DNA of 64,000 nt from Bradyrhizobium sp. CER78 (GCF_029846235.1 NZ_JARVWP010000020.1:94180-158179); one strand, 5' to 3'; shown: positions 44,272 to 53,307, counted from the stretch's first letter. Program-made: numbers and translations. Notes: generated by a model not told the origin, from the letters alone.

Positions 44272-45126
44272 ATGCGCGACCGCTTCCTGACCGGTCTGAT
44301 TGGGTATCCGATCGCGCATTCGGCAGCGCCTGCGATGCACGAGCAGGCCGCCGCCGCGCTCGGCGTTCACGCGCACTACCAGCTCATCGAGGTCAAGAAC
44401 GCTGGGCGCAACGACCTGCGCGCGATGCTCGAGGGCATCAGGCGGCTCGGCTTTGCCGGCGTCAACGTCACTTTTCCCTACAAGGAAGCGATGATCGACC
44501 TGCTCGATGACCTCGCGCCGGATGCCGGCGCGATCGGCGCCGTCAACACCATCGTCGCCCGTGGCGCACGTCTGGTCGGGTACAACACTGATGCATCAGG
44601 TTTCGTGCGCGCGATTGCGCCGCTGCTTGCCACCGCACCGCGCGGCCCGATCGCGCTGATCGGCGCCGGCGGCGTCGGCAAGGCCATCGCCTTTGCGCTG
44701 GCCATCCTCGGCGTCGGCGAACTGCGCATCTTCGACAGTGACGGCGCCAAGGTCGCGCGGCTGGCCGGCCAGTTGGCCGGCCGTCATGCGGCTCGTGGCG
44801 TCGCCAGCGTCGAGGCAGCGCTCGATGGCGCGACTGGTCTCGTCAACGCAACGCCGGTCGGCATGCTGCCGAACCGCGACAGCCCCGTGCAGGACAGCTT
44901 GTTGCATCCGTCGATGTGGGTCGCCGACGCCGTCTACACGCCGCTCTGGACGCCGCTGCTCACGGCAGCCAAGGCCAGGGGCGCCAAAGTCCTGACCGGG
45001 CGCTATCTCGCGATCTACGCAGCAGCGGACGCATTCGAATTGTTCACGAGCATGATGCCTTCGACGGACGTCATGGCAAATGCGTTCGACGCGGTGATGG
45101 CCGCACGCTACTCTCCGCCCGCCTGA
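44272..45126 (+). CDS. Divergent shikimate/quinate dehydrogenase homologue
   Basis: 284 residues with the AroE layout: LTGLIGYPIAHSAAPAMHEQ, catalytic Lys in GVNVTFPYKEAM, Asp in GYNTDASGF, the NAD(P) loop LIGAGGVGKAIAFAL, then VNATPVGM. Two substrate-contact positions differ from AroE: the second serine of the HSxSP motif is alanine, and the C-terminal motif reads GRYLAIYAAADAFELF without the usual glutamine. The adenosine-binding FDSDGAKVARLA suggests NAD over NADP. It probably oxidises quinate, shikimate or a related compound feeding the pca branch, not biosynthesis. It is 21 bases after the AHSA1 gene. Confidence 0.82.
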   Translation: MRDRFLTGLIGYPIAHSAAPAMHEQAAAALGVHAHYQLIEVKNAGRNDLRAMLEGIRRLGFAGVNVTFPYKEAMIDLLDDLAPDAGAIGAVNTIVARGARLVGYNTDASGFVRAIAPLLATAPRGPIALIGAGGVGKAIAFALAILGVGELRIFDSDGAKVARLAGQLAGRHAARGVASVEAALDGATGLVNATPVGMLPNRDSPVQDSLLHPSMWVADAVYTPLWTPLLTAAKARGAKVLTGRYLAIYAAADAFELFTSMMPSTDVMANAFDAVMAARYSPPA

Positions 45127-45142
45127 AGGGCGGAGACATATA

Positions 45143-46312
45143 ATGACAAAAATCAGGATCGGTCTGGCCGGCTGCGGCTTCGTGTCGGAGCTGCACATGT
45201 ATGCGTACCGGCGCATCTATGGCGTCGATGTCGAGGTGAGGGCGGTCGCGGCGCGCGGCGATCATGTGGTCGAGTTCGCCCGCAAGCACCAAATCACGAA
45301 TGCCTATCGCAGCTTCGCCGAGCTCGTTGCCGACCGCGAGCTCGACGTGATCGACATCTGCACGCCGCCGAATCTTCACGCCGCGATGATCGTCGAGGCG
45401 ATGCAGGCCGGCAAGCATGTGATCTGCGAGAAGCCGTTCAGCGGCTATTTCGGCCGCGACGGCGACAAGGCGCCGATCGGCAGGCACGTGCCGAAGGCGC
45501 TGATGTACCAGCGCGTGATGGAGGAGATGGAGACAACGCGCACCGCGATCGAGCAGACCGGCAGGCTGTTCATGTATGCCGAGGACTGGATCTATGCGCC
45601 GGCGGTGACCAAGACCGCGGAGATCATCCGCGCGACGCGCGACAAGATCCTGTTCATGAAGGGCGAGGAGAGCCATTCCGGCTCGCATGCGGCGCACGCC
45701 GCAGAGTGGTCGATGACCGGCGGCGGCTCGCTGATCCGGATGGGCTGCCATCCCTTATCGGCGGTGCTCTATCTCAAGCAGGTCGAGGCCCGCGCGCGTG
45801 GCGAGACCATCAATGTCGTGAGCGTCACCTGCGACGTCGGCAACGTCACCGCCGCCCTCAAGCCGGAGGAGCGCGCCTACATCAAGGCCAATCCGGTCGA
45901 CGTCGAGGATTGGGGCACGCTGACCGCGACTTTCTCCGATGGCACCAAGGCGACGGTGTTCTCCGGCGACATGATCATGGGCGGCGTGCGCAATCTGATC
46001 GAGACCTATACAAGCGGCGGCTCGCTGTTCGCCAACATCACGCCGAACACGCATTTGACGAGCTACCAGACCTCGGAGGAGAAGCTCGCGAGCGTCTACA
46101 TCACCGAGAAGGTCGACCGCAAAACCGGCTGGCAATATGTCTGCCTCGAGGAGGAATGGACCCGCGGCTATCTGCAGGAGATCCAGGACTTCATGGAATG
46201 CGTTGCCACCGGCCGGCAACCGCTCGCCGACCTCGCGCTGGCGTATGAGACGACGAAGGTGAACTACGCCGGCTATTGGGCCGCCGATGAGGGCAGGCGG
46301 GTGGTGCTATAG
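45143..46312 (+). CDS. Gfo/Idh/MocA-family oxidoreductase
   Basis: 389 residues. IRIGLAGCGFVSELHMYAYR is the Rossmann start, VIDICTPPNLHAAMIVEAMQAGKHVICEKPFSG carries the EKP catalytic lysine motif. MGCHPLSAVLYLKQ in the second domain includes the usual histidine. It starts 16 bases after the shikimate-dehydrogenase homologue and is probably cotranscribed. It oxidises a sugar, inositol or cyclic polyol with NAD(P); together with the preceding gene it could degrade a cyclohexane-carboxylate such as quinate. Confidence 0.88.
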   Translation: MTKIRIGLAGCGFVSELHMYAYRRIYGVDVEVRAVAARGDHVVEFARKHQITNAYRSFAELVADRELDVIDICTPPNLHAAMIVEAMQAGKHVICEKPFSGYFGRDGDKAPIGRHVPKALMYQRVMEEMETTRTAIEQTGRLFMYAEDWIYAPAVTKTAEIIRATRDKILFMKGEESHSGSHAAHAAEWSMTGGGSLIRMGCHPLSAVLYLKQVEARARGETINVVSVTCDVGNVTAALKPEERAYIKANPVDVEDWGTLTATFSDGTKATVFSGDMIMGGVRNLIETYTSGGSLFANITPNTHLTSYQTSEEKLASVYITEKVDRKTGWQYVCLEEEWTRGYLQEIQDFMECVATGRQPLADLALAYETTKVNYAGYWAADEGRRVVL

Positions 46313-46361
46313 GTTGTCGGCAACAGCGGGATTACTTTCTCGCGTGTGCCACGTCAGATCC

Positions 46362-46490
46362 GTTATCCTGAGGAGCGCCAACGGGTCCGCGCGAAGCGCG
46401 GCCCCGTTGGCGCGTCTCGAAGGATGCCCGGCCCGGCCGGTGGCCGTCGATCCTTCGAGACGCCCGCAAGTGCGGGCTCCTCAGGATGAC
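46362..46490. repeat. Palindromic repeat (TATCCTGAGGAGCGCC...CTCCTCAGGATGAC)
   Basis: A longer member of the GTCATCCTGAGGAG family with internal CCAACGGG / CCCGTTGG and CTTCGAGAC arms, between convergent genes. Confidence 0.65.
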
Positions 46491-46528
46491 GGGGATGGTT
46501 GCCAACCAGCCGGGACAAGGATCAACCA

Positions 46529-47839
46529 CTAAGCCCCGTACACCGAACCCTTCGGCAACGGGAACACCGGATCCTGCGTCCTTATATTCGTCGGCCACAC
46601 GACGGTGATGCGCTCGCCGGCGTTCTGCATCACCACTGGCGTCGAGCGCTCGTTCTGGCCGGACATCGGCGTGCCCGGCGGATAGAATTTCACGCCATAG
46701 CCCTGGATGGTGCCGCCCGGCGGGATGTCGACGTCGAGCGCCGCCTTGCGGATCGCCTCGGGATCGAAGCCGCCATATTTCTCCTTGGCGACCGGCAGCA
46801 CGTTGTTGAGCAGGATCCAGGTCTGGTTGAAGCCCATCGAGCAGTGCGGCGGCACTTCGGTGGCGCTGGTCTTCTCGCGGTAGCGCGCAACCATGGTCTT
46901 GGTGAGATCGCCGACGCCGGGCGCGAGCTTGGCGGGATCGAGCAGCTGCGCCGGAACGGGATCGATGTTGCAGAAATTGTCGATGTCGGCGCCGAAGGTC
47001 GCGCGCAGCTTGTCGAGCTGGCTGTAGCCCGCGCCGGCGCCGAACAGCATCTTGAACTTCAGCCCGCTCTCGCGCGCCTGGCGCAGGAACAGCGTGATGT
47101 CGGGGTTGTAGCCGGCATGCGAGATGATATCGGCCTTGGCGCGCTTCAGCTTGGTCACCAGCACCGAGAGGTCGGGCGCGGAGGCCGAATAGCCTTCCTT
47201 GAGCACGACCTGCAGCCCGGCCTCCTTCGCGAAGGTCTCATCGGCGGCGGCGACGCCGACACCGTAGGGCCCGTCCTCATGGATCAGCGCCACCTTGACG
47301 TCCTTCGGCTCCATGCCGAGCCTGGCCTTGGCGTGCTCGCCGAGGAAGCCGCCGAAGGCCTGGCCGTATTGGTCGGAATGGATCTGCGCGCGGAACACGT
47401 ATTGCAGGTTCTTGTCCTTGAACACGGCGGTCGAGACCGCGGTGGTGATCCAGAGGATGCGCTTCTGCTGCTCGACCTTGGCGGCGAGCGGCACCGCGTG
47501 CGAGCTCGCGAACACGCCGTTGAGGATGTCGACCTTCTCCTGATCGATCAGGCGATTGGCTTCGTTGATCGCGACATCAGGCTTGCTCTGGGAATCGACG
47601 TTGACCGGCGCGATCTTGTATTTGCCGCCGACGCCGCCCTTTTCATTGACGAGATCGATCGCGATCTGGGTGCCGATCGAGGAGGCGACCGAGCCGCCGG
47701 CGGCGAACGGGCCGGTCAAATCGTAGATCACACCGATCCGGACCGCTCCGGCCTGCGCCTGCGCGCGTGTCCAATCGAAGCTGAAAGCAGCGGCGGCAGC
47801 CGCTGAAGTCTTCAGCAGCGTCCTGCGTGAAGTCGGCAT
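46529..47839 (-). CDS. ABC substrate-binding protein with Tat-type signal
   Basis: About 436 residues from MPTSRRTLLKTSAAAAAAFS at 47839, preceded by GGGAGGACGCG. SRRTLLK is a twin-arginine motif before a hydrophobic stretch and an AQA cleavage region. The mature part VRIGVIYDLTGPFAAGGSVASSIG belongs to the Peripla_BP_6 / LivJ-like family. KGSVYGA is the C-terminus. It converges with the Gfo/Idh/MocA gene; no permease is linked. Relatives bind amides, urea or aromatic acids, so an aromatic ligand is possible but unproven. Confidence 0.9.
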   Translation of the reverse strand: MPTSRRTLLKTSAAAAAAFSFDWTRAQAQAGAVRIGVIYDLTGPFAAGGSVASSIGTQIAIDLVNEKGGVGGKYKIAPVNVDSQSKPDVAINEANRLIDQEKVDILNGVFASSHAVPLAAKVEQQKRILWITTAVSTAVFKDKNLQYVFRAQIHSDQYGQAFGGFLGEHAKARLGMEPKDVKVALIHEDGPYGVGVAAADETFAKEAGLQVVLKEGYSASAPDLSVLVTKLKRAKADIISHAGYNPDITLFLRQARESGLKFKMLFGAGAGYSQLDKLRATFGADIDNFCNIDPVPAQLLDPAKLAPGVGDLTKTMVARYREKTSATEVPPHCSMGFNQTWILLNNVLPVAKEKYGGFDPEAIRKAALDVDIPPGGTIQGYGVKFYPPGTPMSGQNERSTPVVMQNAGERITVVWPTNIRTQDPVFPLPKGSVYGA

Positions 47840-47976
47840 CGCGTCCTCCCCTGAAACCGTCAGCTGCGTGACGGGTATTTGTTTTTCGGCGAGTATTGGG
47901 AGGGGAGGTTGGAAAGTCAACGCGATTGCGGGGGCGGTGTCTTGCGCTTTCGTCGATGTCAGCCCGCGTCAAAGAC

Positions 47977-48081
47977 TGTCATCGCCCGGCTTGACCGTGC
48001 GATCCAGCACGTCGCGGCTTATCGGCTCAAGCACTGCGGTCTCTGGAATACTGGATCGCCCGGTCAAGCCGGGCGATGACA
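47977..48081. repeat. Palindromic repeat (TGTCATCGCCCGGC...GCCGGGCGATGACA)
   Basis: Arms TGTCATCGCCCGGCTTGACC and GGTCAAGCCGGGCGATGACA with internal CCAGCACG/TACTGGATC arms. It lies in the 289-base gap between the binding-protein gene and emrB. Family of 17689 and 53407. Confidence 0.65.
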
Positions 48082-48128
48082 CCGATAAAGCGGTTGGGGC
48101 GCGCTATCGGGCACAGGGCCGCAGCAAC

Positions 48129-49685
48129 CTACTCCATCACCGCGGCGTGGTCCGACGGCGCTGACTGCGAGCGCAGCGCGGCCTTGGTCGAGCCGATCAT
48201 CAGCGCGAGCGGGATCGAGACCAGGATGAACAGCATCACCAGCTGATAGTCGTGCGAGAACGCGATGATCTGCGACTGCGCCGCCACCATCCTGTCGGCC
48301 ATCGCACGGCCGGCATCGGTGTTAAGGTTGATCATGCCTGATACGTCGGGCATCTGCAGTGCGTGATTGAACGGATTGATCTGCTCCGACAGCTTTGCGT
48401 AGATCCGCCGTCCGCCTTCCGTCAGCTGCGCGATCACGATCGAGATGCCGACCGAGCTCGCGACGTTGCGCAGCAGCGTCAGCATCGAGGTGCCGTCGGT
48501 GCGCAGCTGGTTCGGCAGCGTCAGGAACGCCACCGTCGACAGCGGCACGAACACGAGCCCGAAGCCAAAGCCCTGGATCACGCTGACGACGATAATCTCG
48601 TTCGCCTGGGTCATGTCGGTCCAGCCGGTCATCTGGAACAGCGAGGCCGCGGTCAGCGCGAGGCCCGAGATGATCAGCGTGCGCGCCTCGATGTAGCGCA
48701 TCAGACGGCCGACCAGCATCATCGCGACGAAGGTGCCGAAGCCGCGGCTCGCCAGCAGCAGGCCGGCGGTGATGATCGGATAGCCGACGACGTTCTGCAA
48801 GTAAGGCGAGGACAGCGCCATGGTCGAATACAGCACGAGGCCCATCACCGTCATGAACACGCAGCCGCCGAGGAAGTTCTTGTCCTTGAACAGCGCGAAC
48901 TGGATGAACGGCCGGCTGGTGGTCAGCGAATGGGCGAAGAAATAATAGAAGCCGATCGCCGAGACGATGAATTCGATCACGATCTCGTTGGACTCGAGCC
49001 AGCCGAGCTGCTCGCCGCGGTCGAGCGCGAGCTGCAGCGAACCGATCGCGACCGCGAGCGCGCCGAAGCCGAACCAGTCGAAGCGCAGATTGAGGTCCTG
49101 CTTGGTCTCGTCCATGAAGATGACCAGACCGAGCACAGTGAAGAAGCCGAACGGCAAATTGACGAAGAACACCCAGTGCCAGGAATAGGTCTCGGTCAGC
49201 CAGGCACCGAGCGAGGGGCCCATGATCGGGCCCATCATCACGCCCATGCCCCAGATCGACATCGCCTTGGCGCGCTCATGCAACGCGTAGGAATCCAGCA
49301 TCACCGCCTGCGACAGCGGCACCAGCGCCGCGCCGAACACGCCCTGCAACAGGCGGAACAGCACCATCTGGTTGATGTCCTGCGCGAGGCCGCACAGCAC
49401 CGAGGCGATGGTGAAGCCGGCCGAGCAGATGATGAAGATGCGCTTGCGGCCGTAGCGGTTGGCGATCCAGCCGACCGGCGCGGTCATGATCGCGGCGGCG
49501 ACGATGTAGGAGGTCAGCACCCAGTTGATCTGGTCCTGCGAGGCCGACAGCGAACCCTGCATATAGGGCAGCGCGACGTTGGCGATCGTGGTGTCGAGCG
49601 CCTGCATGATCGTCGCGGTCATCGCGCAGATCGTCACCATGTTCCGGCGCATGCCGGGCACGGCTGATGGTGACGGTGCATTCAT
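48129..49685 (-). CDS. emrB: DHA2-type multidrug efflux transporter EmrB
   Basis: 518 residues, 14 predicted helices. The first helix region ICAMTATIMQALDTTIANVALPYMQG holds the D-T-T-I-x-N-VALP motif; VGWIANRYGRKRIF is motif A. MMGPIMGPSLGAWLTETYSWHWVFFVNLP is motif C plus the helix-5 region. It partners with the EmrA-like adaptor encoded upstream, forming a tripartite pump with an outer-membrane channel encoded elsewhere. The substrate is likely hydrophobic. A palindromic element separates emrA and emrB. Confidence 0.93.
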   Translation of the reverse strand: MNAPSPSAVPGMRRNMVTICAMTATIMQALDTTIANVALPYMQGSLSASQDQINWVLTSYIVAAAIMTAPVGWIANRYGRKRIFIICSAGFTIASVLCGLAQDINQMVLFRLLQGVFGAALVPLSQAVMLDSYALHERAKAMSIWGMGVMMGPIMGPSLGAWLTETYSWHWVFFVNLPFGFFTVLGLVIFMDETKQDLNLRFDWFGFGALAVAIGSLQLALDRGEQLGWLESNEIVIEFIVSAIGFYYFFAHSLTTSRPFIQFALFKDKNFLGGCVFMTVMGLVLYSTMALSSPYLQNVVGYPIITAGLLLASRGFGTFVAMMLVGRLMRYIEARTLIISGLALTAASLFQMTGWTDMTQANEIIVVSVIQGFGFGLVFVPLSTVAFLTLPNQLRTDGTSMLTLLRNVASSVGISIVIAQLTEGGRRIYAKLSEQINPFNHALQMPDVSGMINLNTDAGRAMADRMVAAQSQIIAFSHDYQLVMLFILVSIPLALMIGSTKAALRSQSAPSDHAAVME

Positions 49686-49721
49686 TCAGTTCAGTCCTGT
49701 TCGCTGATTGCAGCGGGAATC

Positions 49722-49857
49722 CACCTCTCCCCATCGGGGAGAGGTCGCGCCGAAGGCGCGGGTGAGGGGGATCAGGTCCCACGAGAGAGCGTAACCCCTC
49801 ACCCGGATTGCATCTGGCGATGCAATCCGACCTCTCCCACAAGGGGAGAGGTCGTGC
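49722..49857. repeat. CCTCTCCCC palindromic element inside the emrAB operon
   Basis: CCTCTCCCCATCGGGGAGAGG near 49724 and CCTCTCCCACAAGGGGAGAG near 49832 are each self-complementary and also pair with each other. GGGTGAGGGG / CCCCTCACCC arms are internal. Most of the 196-base emrA-emrB spacer is this element. Confidence 0.65.
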
Positions 49858-49881
49858 GCTGGGTTTCGATCTTGCTCCATC

Positions 49882-51057
49882 TCAGTCCTGATGGTCCGGG
49901 TGCGCCGAGGCCGTGCGCAGCCCGAGCAGGCCGGCCAGCGTGCGGCGGTGGTTGGTGTCGATCGTCGCGTAGACGCTCATGCCGGCCTTCAGCTTCTTCA
50001 CGAACGGATCGTTCTCGTCGAAATAGATCCGCACCGGCACGCGCTGCACCACCTTGACGAAATTGCCGGTGGCGTTCTGCGGCGGCAGGATCGCGAACTG
50101 CGCGCCGGTGCCGGGCGACAGCGAGCCGATCTTGCCTTTGAATTCGTGGTTCGGGAACGCATCGACGTCGAGCGTCACCGGCTGGCCGACCGCGACATAG
50201 GTGAAGTCGCTTTCCTTCGGATTGGCGTCGACCCAGGGATGGTCGACGTCGATCACCGAGAACACCGGCGCGCCCGCGTTGACGAAGCGGCCGAGCTGGA
50301 TCTGGTCGACCTGGGTTGCGACGCCGTCCATCGGCGCGCGGAGCACGGTGTGGTCGAGATTACGCTGGGCGTCGTCGAGCTTCGCCTTGGCCTGGGCATA
50401 GGGCGGGAACTTCTCGATCGGCAGCTCGACATCGCCGAGCAGCTGCGTCTTGTCCTTGGAGATCTGCTGCTTGATGTATTGCGCGAGGCTCTCCGCGGTC
50501 ACTTGCGCGTTCGCCGCGTTGTCGAGGTCGAGCTGCGAGCCGAAATTCTGCTTGGCGAGCGTCGATTTGCGATCGACGTCGCGCTTCTTCAATTCGATGC
50601 TCTGCTGGGCGAATTCCAGCATCCTGGTGTTGATCTTGATGTTGTCGACCAGGTTGTCATAGGTGGTCCGGGTCTGGTCGAGCGCCGCCTTGGCCTGGTC
50701 GACCGCGAGGCGGAACGGCACCGGGTCGATCTCGAACAGCTCGTCGCCTTTCTTGACGTGCTGGCCTTCCTTGACGACGATTTTGTCGATCTTGCCGGAG
50801 ATCTCCGGCGTGATCAGCACCTTCTGCGCGCCGACATAGGCGTCGTCGGTGCCGACATAGCGGCCGCCATTGAGATAGAACACGCCGCCGGCGATCACAG
50901 CCACGATCGGCAGCACGACGAGCAGCAGCACGCGGCGATAGCGCCGCAGCCCCGCCATCAGGCGACGGCGCGGCGCGCGGCTGGCCTTGCCGGCCGGCGC
51001 CGATACGCCCGGATTGCTCTTCTGCTCGGGGGCCAGTTTGAGGACGGGTTCAGCCAT
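49882..51057 (-). CDS. emrA: EmrA/HlyD-family membrane fusion protein
   Basis: About 391 residues from MAEPVLKLAPEQKSNPG at 51057. One N-terminal anchor (VLLLVVLPIVAVIAGGVFYL) is followed by the lipoyl half-motif TDDAYVGAQKVLITPEISGKI, a long coiled-coil hairpin (about 105-210), and the second lipoyl half VLRAPMDGVATQVDQIQLG, then a beta-barrel. It links EmrB to an outer-membrane channel. The start overlaps the end of the marR gene by 8 bases, so it is translated as part of a marR-emrA-emrB operon. AAGGAACAGCG precedes the ATG. Confidence 0.93.
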   Translation of the reverse strand: MAEPVLKLAPEQKSNPGVSAPAGKASRAPRRRLMAGLRRYRRVLLLVVLPIVAVIAGGVFYLNGGRYVGTDDAYVGAQKVLITPEISGKIDKIVVKEGQHVKKGDELFEIDPVPFRLAVDQAKAALDQTRTTYDNLVDNIKINTRMLEFAQQSIELKKRDVDRKSTLAKQNFGSQLDLDNAANAQVTAESLAQYIKQQISKDKTQLLGDVELPIEKFPPYAQAKAKLDDAQRNLDHTVLRAPMDGVATQVDQIQLGRFVNAGAPVFSVIDVDHPWVDANPKESDFTYVAVGQPVTLDVDAFPNHEFKGKIGSLSPGTGAQFAILPPQNATGNFVKVVQRVPVRIYFDENDPFVKKLKAGMSVYATIDTNHRRTLAGLLGLRTASAHPDHQD

Positions 51058-51529
51058 AGCGCTGTTCCTTTCGGGAGGGCTCGCCGGCTGGGCTTTGGAT
51101 GGCATTGCGAACGTTTTCCTTGATCGATTCCAATTGAGTGAGCAGGCGATGCGCGTCTGCGGGGCTGATGCCCTCGAGCGCGGTCGCAGTGAGTTCGGAG
51201 CGCAGGCCTGCGAGCTTCCCGAGCAGCGGGCGCGCGGCCTTCTTCAGATAGAGGCGGTTGACGCGGCGGTCGTTCTCGTCGCTGCGGCGCTCGATCCAGC
51301 CATTGTCGCAGAGCTTGTCGATCAGCCGCGTCAGCGTGATCGGCTGCACCTCGAGCAACTCGGCGAGCTCGGTCTGCTTCAGCCCTTCCTGGCGTTCCAC
51401 CTTGGACAGGACGGCCCATTGCGCGCGGGTGATGCCGTAGCGCGCGGCCTCCTTGTCCGCATAGACGCGGATCAGCCGGAACAATTCGCCCAGCGTAAAC
51501 ATGAAGTTCGCGTCCACGGAACCGCGCAT
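51050..51529 (-). CDS. MarR-family transcriptional regulator
   Basis: About 159 residues from ATG 51529 (MRGSVDANFMFTLGELFRL), chosen because GGAG lies 9 bases upstream; an ATG at 51544 would add five residues but has no ribosome site. The winged helix is GITRAQWAVLSKVERQEGLKQTELAELLEVQPITLTRLIDKL with the wing ERRSDENDRRVNRLYL. It is first in the emrAB operon and most likely represses it through the dyad at 51542-51573, released by a pump substrate. Confidence 0.92.
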   Translation of the reverse strand: MRGSVDANFMFTLGELFRLIRVYADKEAARYGITRAQWAVLSKVERQEGLKQTELAELLEVQPITLTRLIDKLCDNGWIERRSDENDRRVNRLYLKKAARPLLGKLAGLRSELTATALEGISPADAHRLLTQLESIKENVRNAIQSPAGEPSRKEQRYG

Positions 51530-51541
51530 CAATGTCATCTC

Positions 51542-51573
51542 CATAAGCTTGGGATATAATAAGCTTGCTTATG
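51542..51573. promoter_or_regulatory. MarR operator/promoter of the marR-emrAB operon
   Basis: CATAAGC (51542-51548) and GCTTATG (51567-51573) form a dyad. Inside it the 9-mer ATAAGCTTG occurs twice as a direct repeat (51543-51551 and 51559-51567), and an AT-rich TTATTATAT (minus strand) could be the -10. The AT-rich block stands out in this GC-rich region. Confidence 0.6.
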
Positions 51574-51694
51574 AATTCTGCACATCGGGTTAACGGAGGG
51601 CTGCTCCGCATTGGGGGCATGGCTGCATAGCGGCGAGGGACTGGGTCCGGGCCGGGCTATGGGAACGAGCGCAAAAATGCTACATATCGAGGCA

Positions 51695-52180
51695 ATGAGC
51701 CTGGCCAAGCCGACCTTTCCCGCCCCCGACCACGATCACGGCCGCTGCGCCGCGGACGCGATGGCGCATGCCGAGCAGGTCTGCGCGCGCCGCGGGCAGA
51801 AATTCACCCCGATCCGGCGTCAGGTGCTGCAGGCGCTGCTGTCGAGCCACCGGCCGCTCGGCGCCTATGAGGTGATCGACGAGCTGGCCAAGACCATGCC
51901 GCGCCCGGCACCGATTACCGTCTACCGTGCGCTCGACTTCCTGATGGAGAACGGCCTCGTCCATCGCATCGAGAGCCGCAACGCCTTCCTCGCCTGCGCG
52001 CATGACCATGACGAGACCTCGATGGTGGCGTTCTTGATTTGCGACCATTGCGGCTCGGTCGGCGAAATCCCGGCCGCCCCCGTCGCGCAAAGCCTGACCG
52101 CGGCAGCGCGGGCCTCGGGTTTCATCCCGAAGCTCTCCGTTGTCGAGATCGCCGGCACCTGCGCGCATTGCCAGAAATGA
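51695..52180 (+). CDS. Fur-family regulator, Zur-like
   Basis: About 161 residues from MSLAKPTFPAPDHDHGRC at 51695; upstream in-frame ATGs at 51611 and 51677 are possible. RRGQKFTPIRRQVLQALLSSHRPLGAYEVIDEL is the winged helix. NAFLACAHDHDETSMVAFLICDHCGSVGEI and GTCAHCQK contain the histidine cluster and two CxxC structural zinc sites. The pattern, including the HDHGRC N-terminus, best fits the zinc uptake regulator Zur. No zinc transporter is adjacent. Confidence 0.87.
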   Translation: MSLAKPTFPAPDHDHGRCAADAMAHAEQVCARRGQKFTPIRRQVLQALLSSHRPLGAYEVIDELAKTMPRPAPITVYRALDFLMENGLVHRIESRNAFLACAHDHDETSMVAFLICDHCGSVGEIPAAPVAQSLTAAARASGFIPKLSVVEIAGTCAHCQK

Positions 52181-52210
52181 TTGTCGCCAAGATATTCCGA
52201 AGTCTTTCCC

Positions 52211-52294
52211 CGTCATTGCGAGCGGAGCGAAGCAATCCATCTCCCCGCTTGCTGAGGCATGGATTGCATCGTCGCTCCGCTCCTCGCAATGACG
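52211..52294. repeat. Palindromic repeat (CGTCATTGCGAGCGGAGC...GCTCCTCGCAATGACG)
   Basis: Same family as 20790-20879. Arms CGTCATTGCGAGCGGAGCGA and CTCCGCTCCTCGCAATGACG with inner GCAATCCAT/ATGGATTGC arms. It separates the zur-like gene from the EamA transporter gene. Confidence 0.65.
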
Positions 52295-52350
52295 GCTTAA
52301 ATCGAGACTGAAACAGAACAACACGGCAGCAAGCCGGCCCGCGAGGAAAC

Positions 52351-53307
52351 ATGTCGACCCAAGCGATCTCAGCCAGCGTCACGAGGCCCGTCAGCGTCGG
52401 CCATGGGCTGCCGCCCGGCGCCATCGCATTGATGCTGATGCTGTGCGTGAGCTGGGGCTTCAACCAGCTGGCGGTCAAGCTCGCGCTGCCCGACGTACCG
52501 CCGATGCTGCAGGCGTTGATCCGCTCCTCGGGCGCGCTGCCGGTCATGCTGATCGTCGGCCATTTGCGCGGCGTCAAATTCTTCGAGCGCGACGGCACGC
52601 TGGTGCCCGGCATCATTGCCGGGCTGATGTTCGGCTGCGAGTTCGTGCTGATCTTCACCGGCCTCGTCTTCACCTCGGCGTCGCGCGCCTCGGTGTTCCT
52701 CTACACCGCGCCGTTCTTCGTCGCGCTCGGCTCGCACCAGTTCCTCGGCGAGCGGCTCTCCACCGTGCAGTGGAGCGGGCTGGCGCTGAGCTTTGCCGGC
52801 GTCGCGCTCGCGATCGGCGTGCCGCAGCCCAATGTCGATGCCAAGGTGCTGCTCGGCGATCTCATGGTGGTCGGCGGCGGCGCGCTGTGGGCGGCGACCA
52901 CGCTGGTCGCCAAGGGCACGCAGTTGCGCAAGGCCGCGCCGGAAAAGGCGCTCGGCTACCAAGTCGCAATCTCGATCCCGATCCTCGGCCTCGCCGCCTG
53001 GATTGCAGGCGAGCGCATCGAGCACCTGCCGAGCGCGCTGTCGATCTCGCTGCTGGCCTATCAGGCGGTCTGGGTGGTCGGCTGCACGTTCGTGATCTGG
53101 TTCGCGATGGTGAAGACCTATTCGGCGAGCAAGCTGTCCGCCTTCACCTTCGTTACGCCGCTGTTCGGCGTCGTCGCGGCCTATTTCGTCATGCACGACA
53201 CCCTGACCCCGGCGTTCGGCGTCGCCGCGCTGTTCGTGATCGCAGGCCTCTATCTCGTCAACAAGCCGGACCCGAAGGTGACGCCGGACCCGAACGTGCC
53301 GGCGTGA
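52351..53307 (+). CDS. EamA/DMT-family transporter
   Basis: 318 residues with ten predicted helices in two EamA repeats: AIALMLMLCVSWGFNQLAVKLAL through LVFTSASRASVFLYTAPFFVALGSHQFL, then LMVVGGGALWAATTLVAKGTQL through LSAFTFVTPLFGVVAAYFVM. Such drug/metabolite transporters export amino acids, nucleobases or other metabolites. GCGAGGAAAC precedes the ATG. It stands alone; substrate unknown. Confidence 0.9.
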   Translation: MSTQAISASVTRPVSVGHGLPPGAIALMLMLCVSWGFNQLAVKLALPDVPPMLQALIRSSGALPVMLIVGHLRGVKFFERDGTLVPGIIAGLMFGCEFVLIFTGLVFTSASRASVFLYTAPFFVALGSHQFLGERLSTVQWSGLALSFAGVALAIGVPQPNVDAKVLLGDLMVVGGGALWAATTLVAKGTQLRKAAPEKALGYQVAISIPILGLAAWIAGERIEHLPSALSISLLAYQAVWVVGCTFVIWFAMVKTYSASKLSAFTFVTPLFGVVAAYFVMHDTLTPAFGVAALFVIAGLYLVNKPDPKVTPDPNVPA

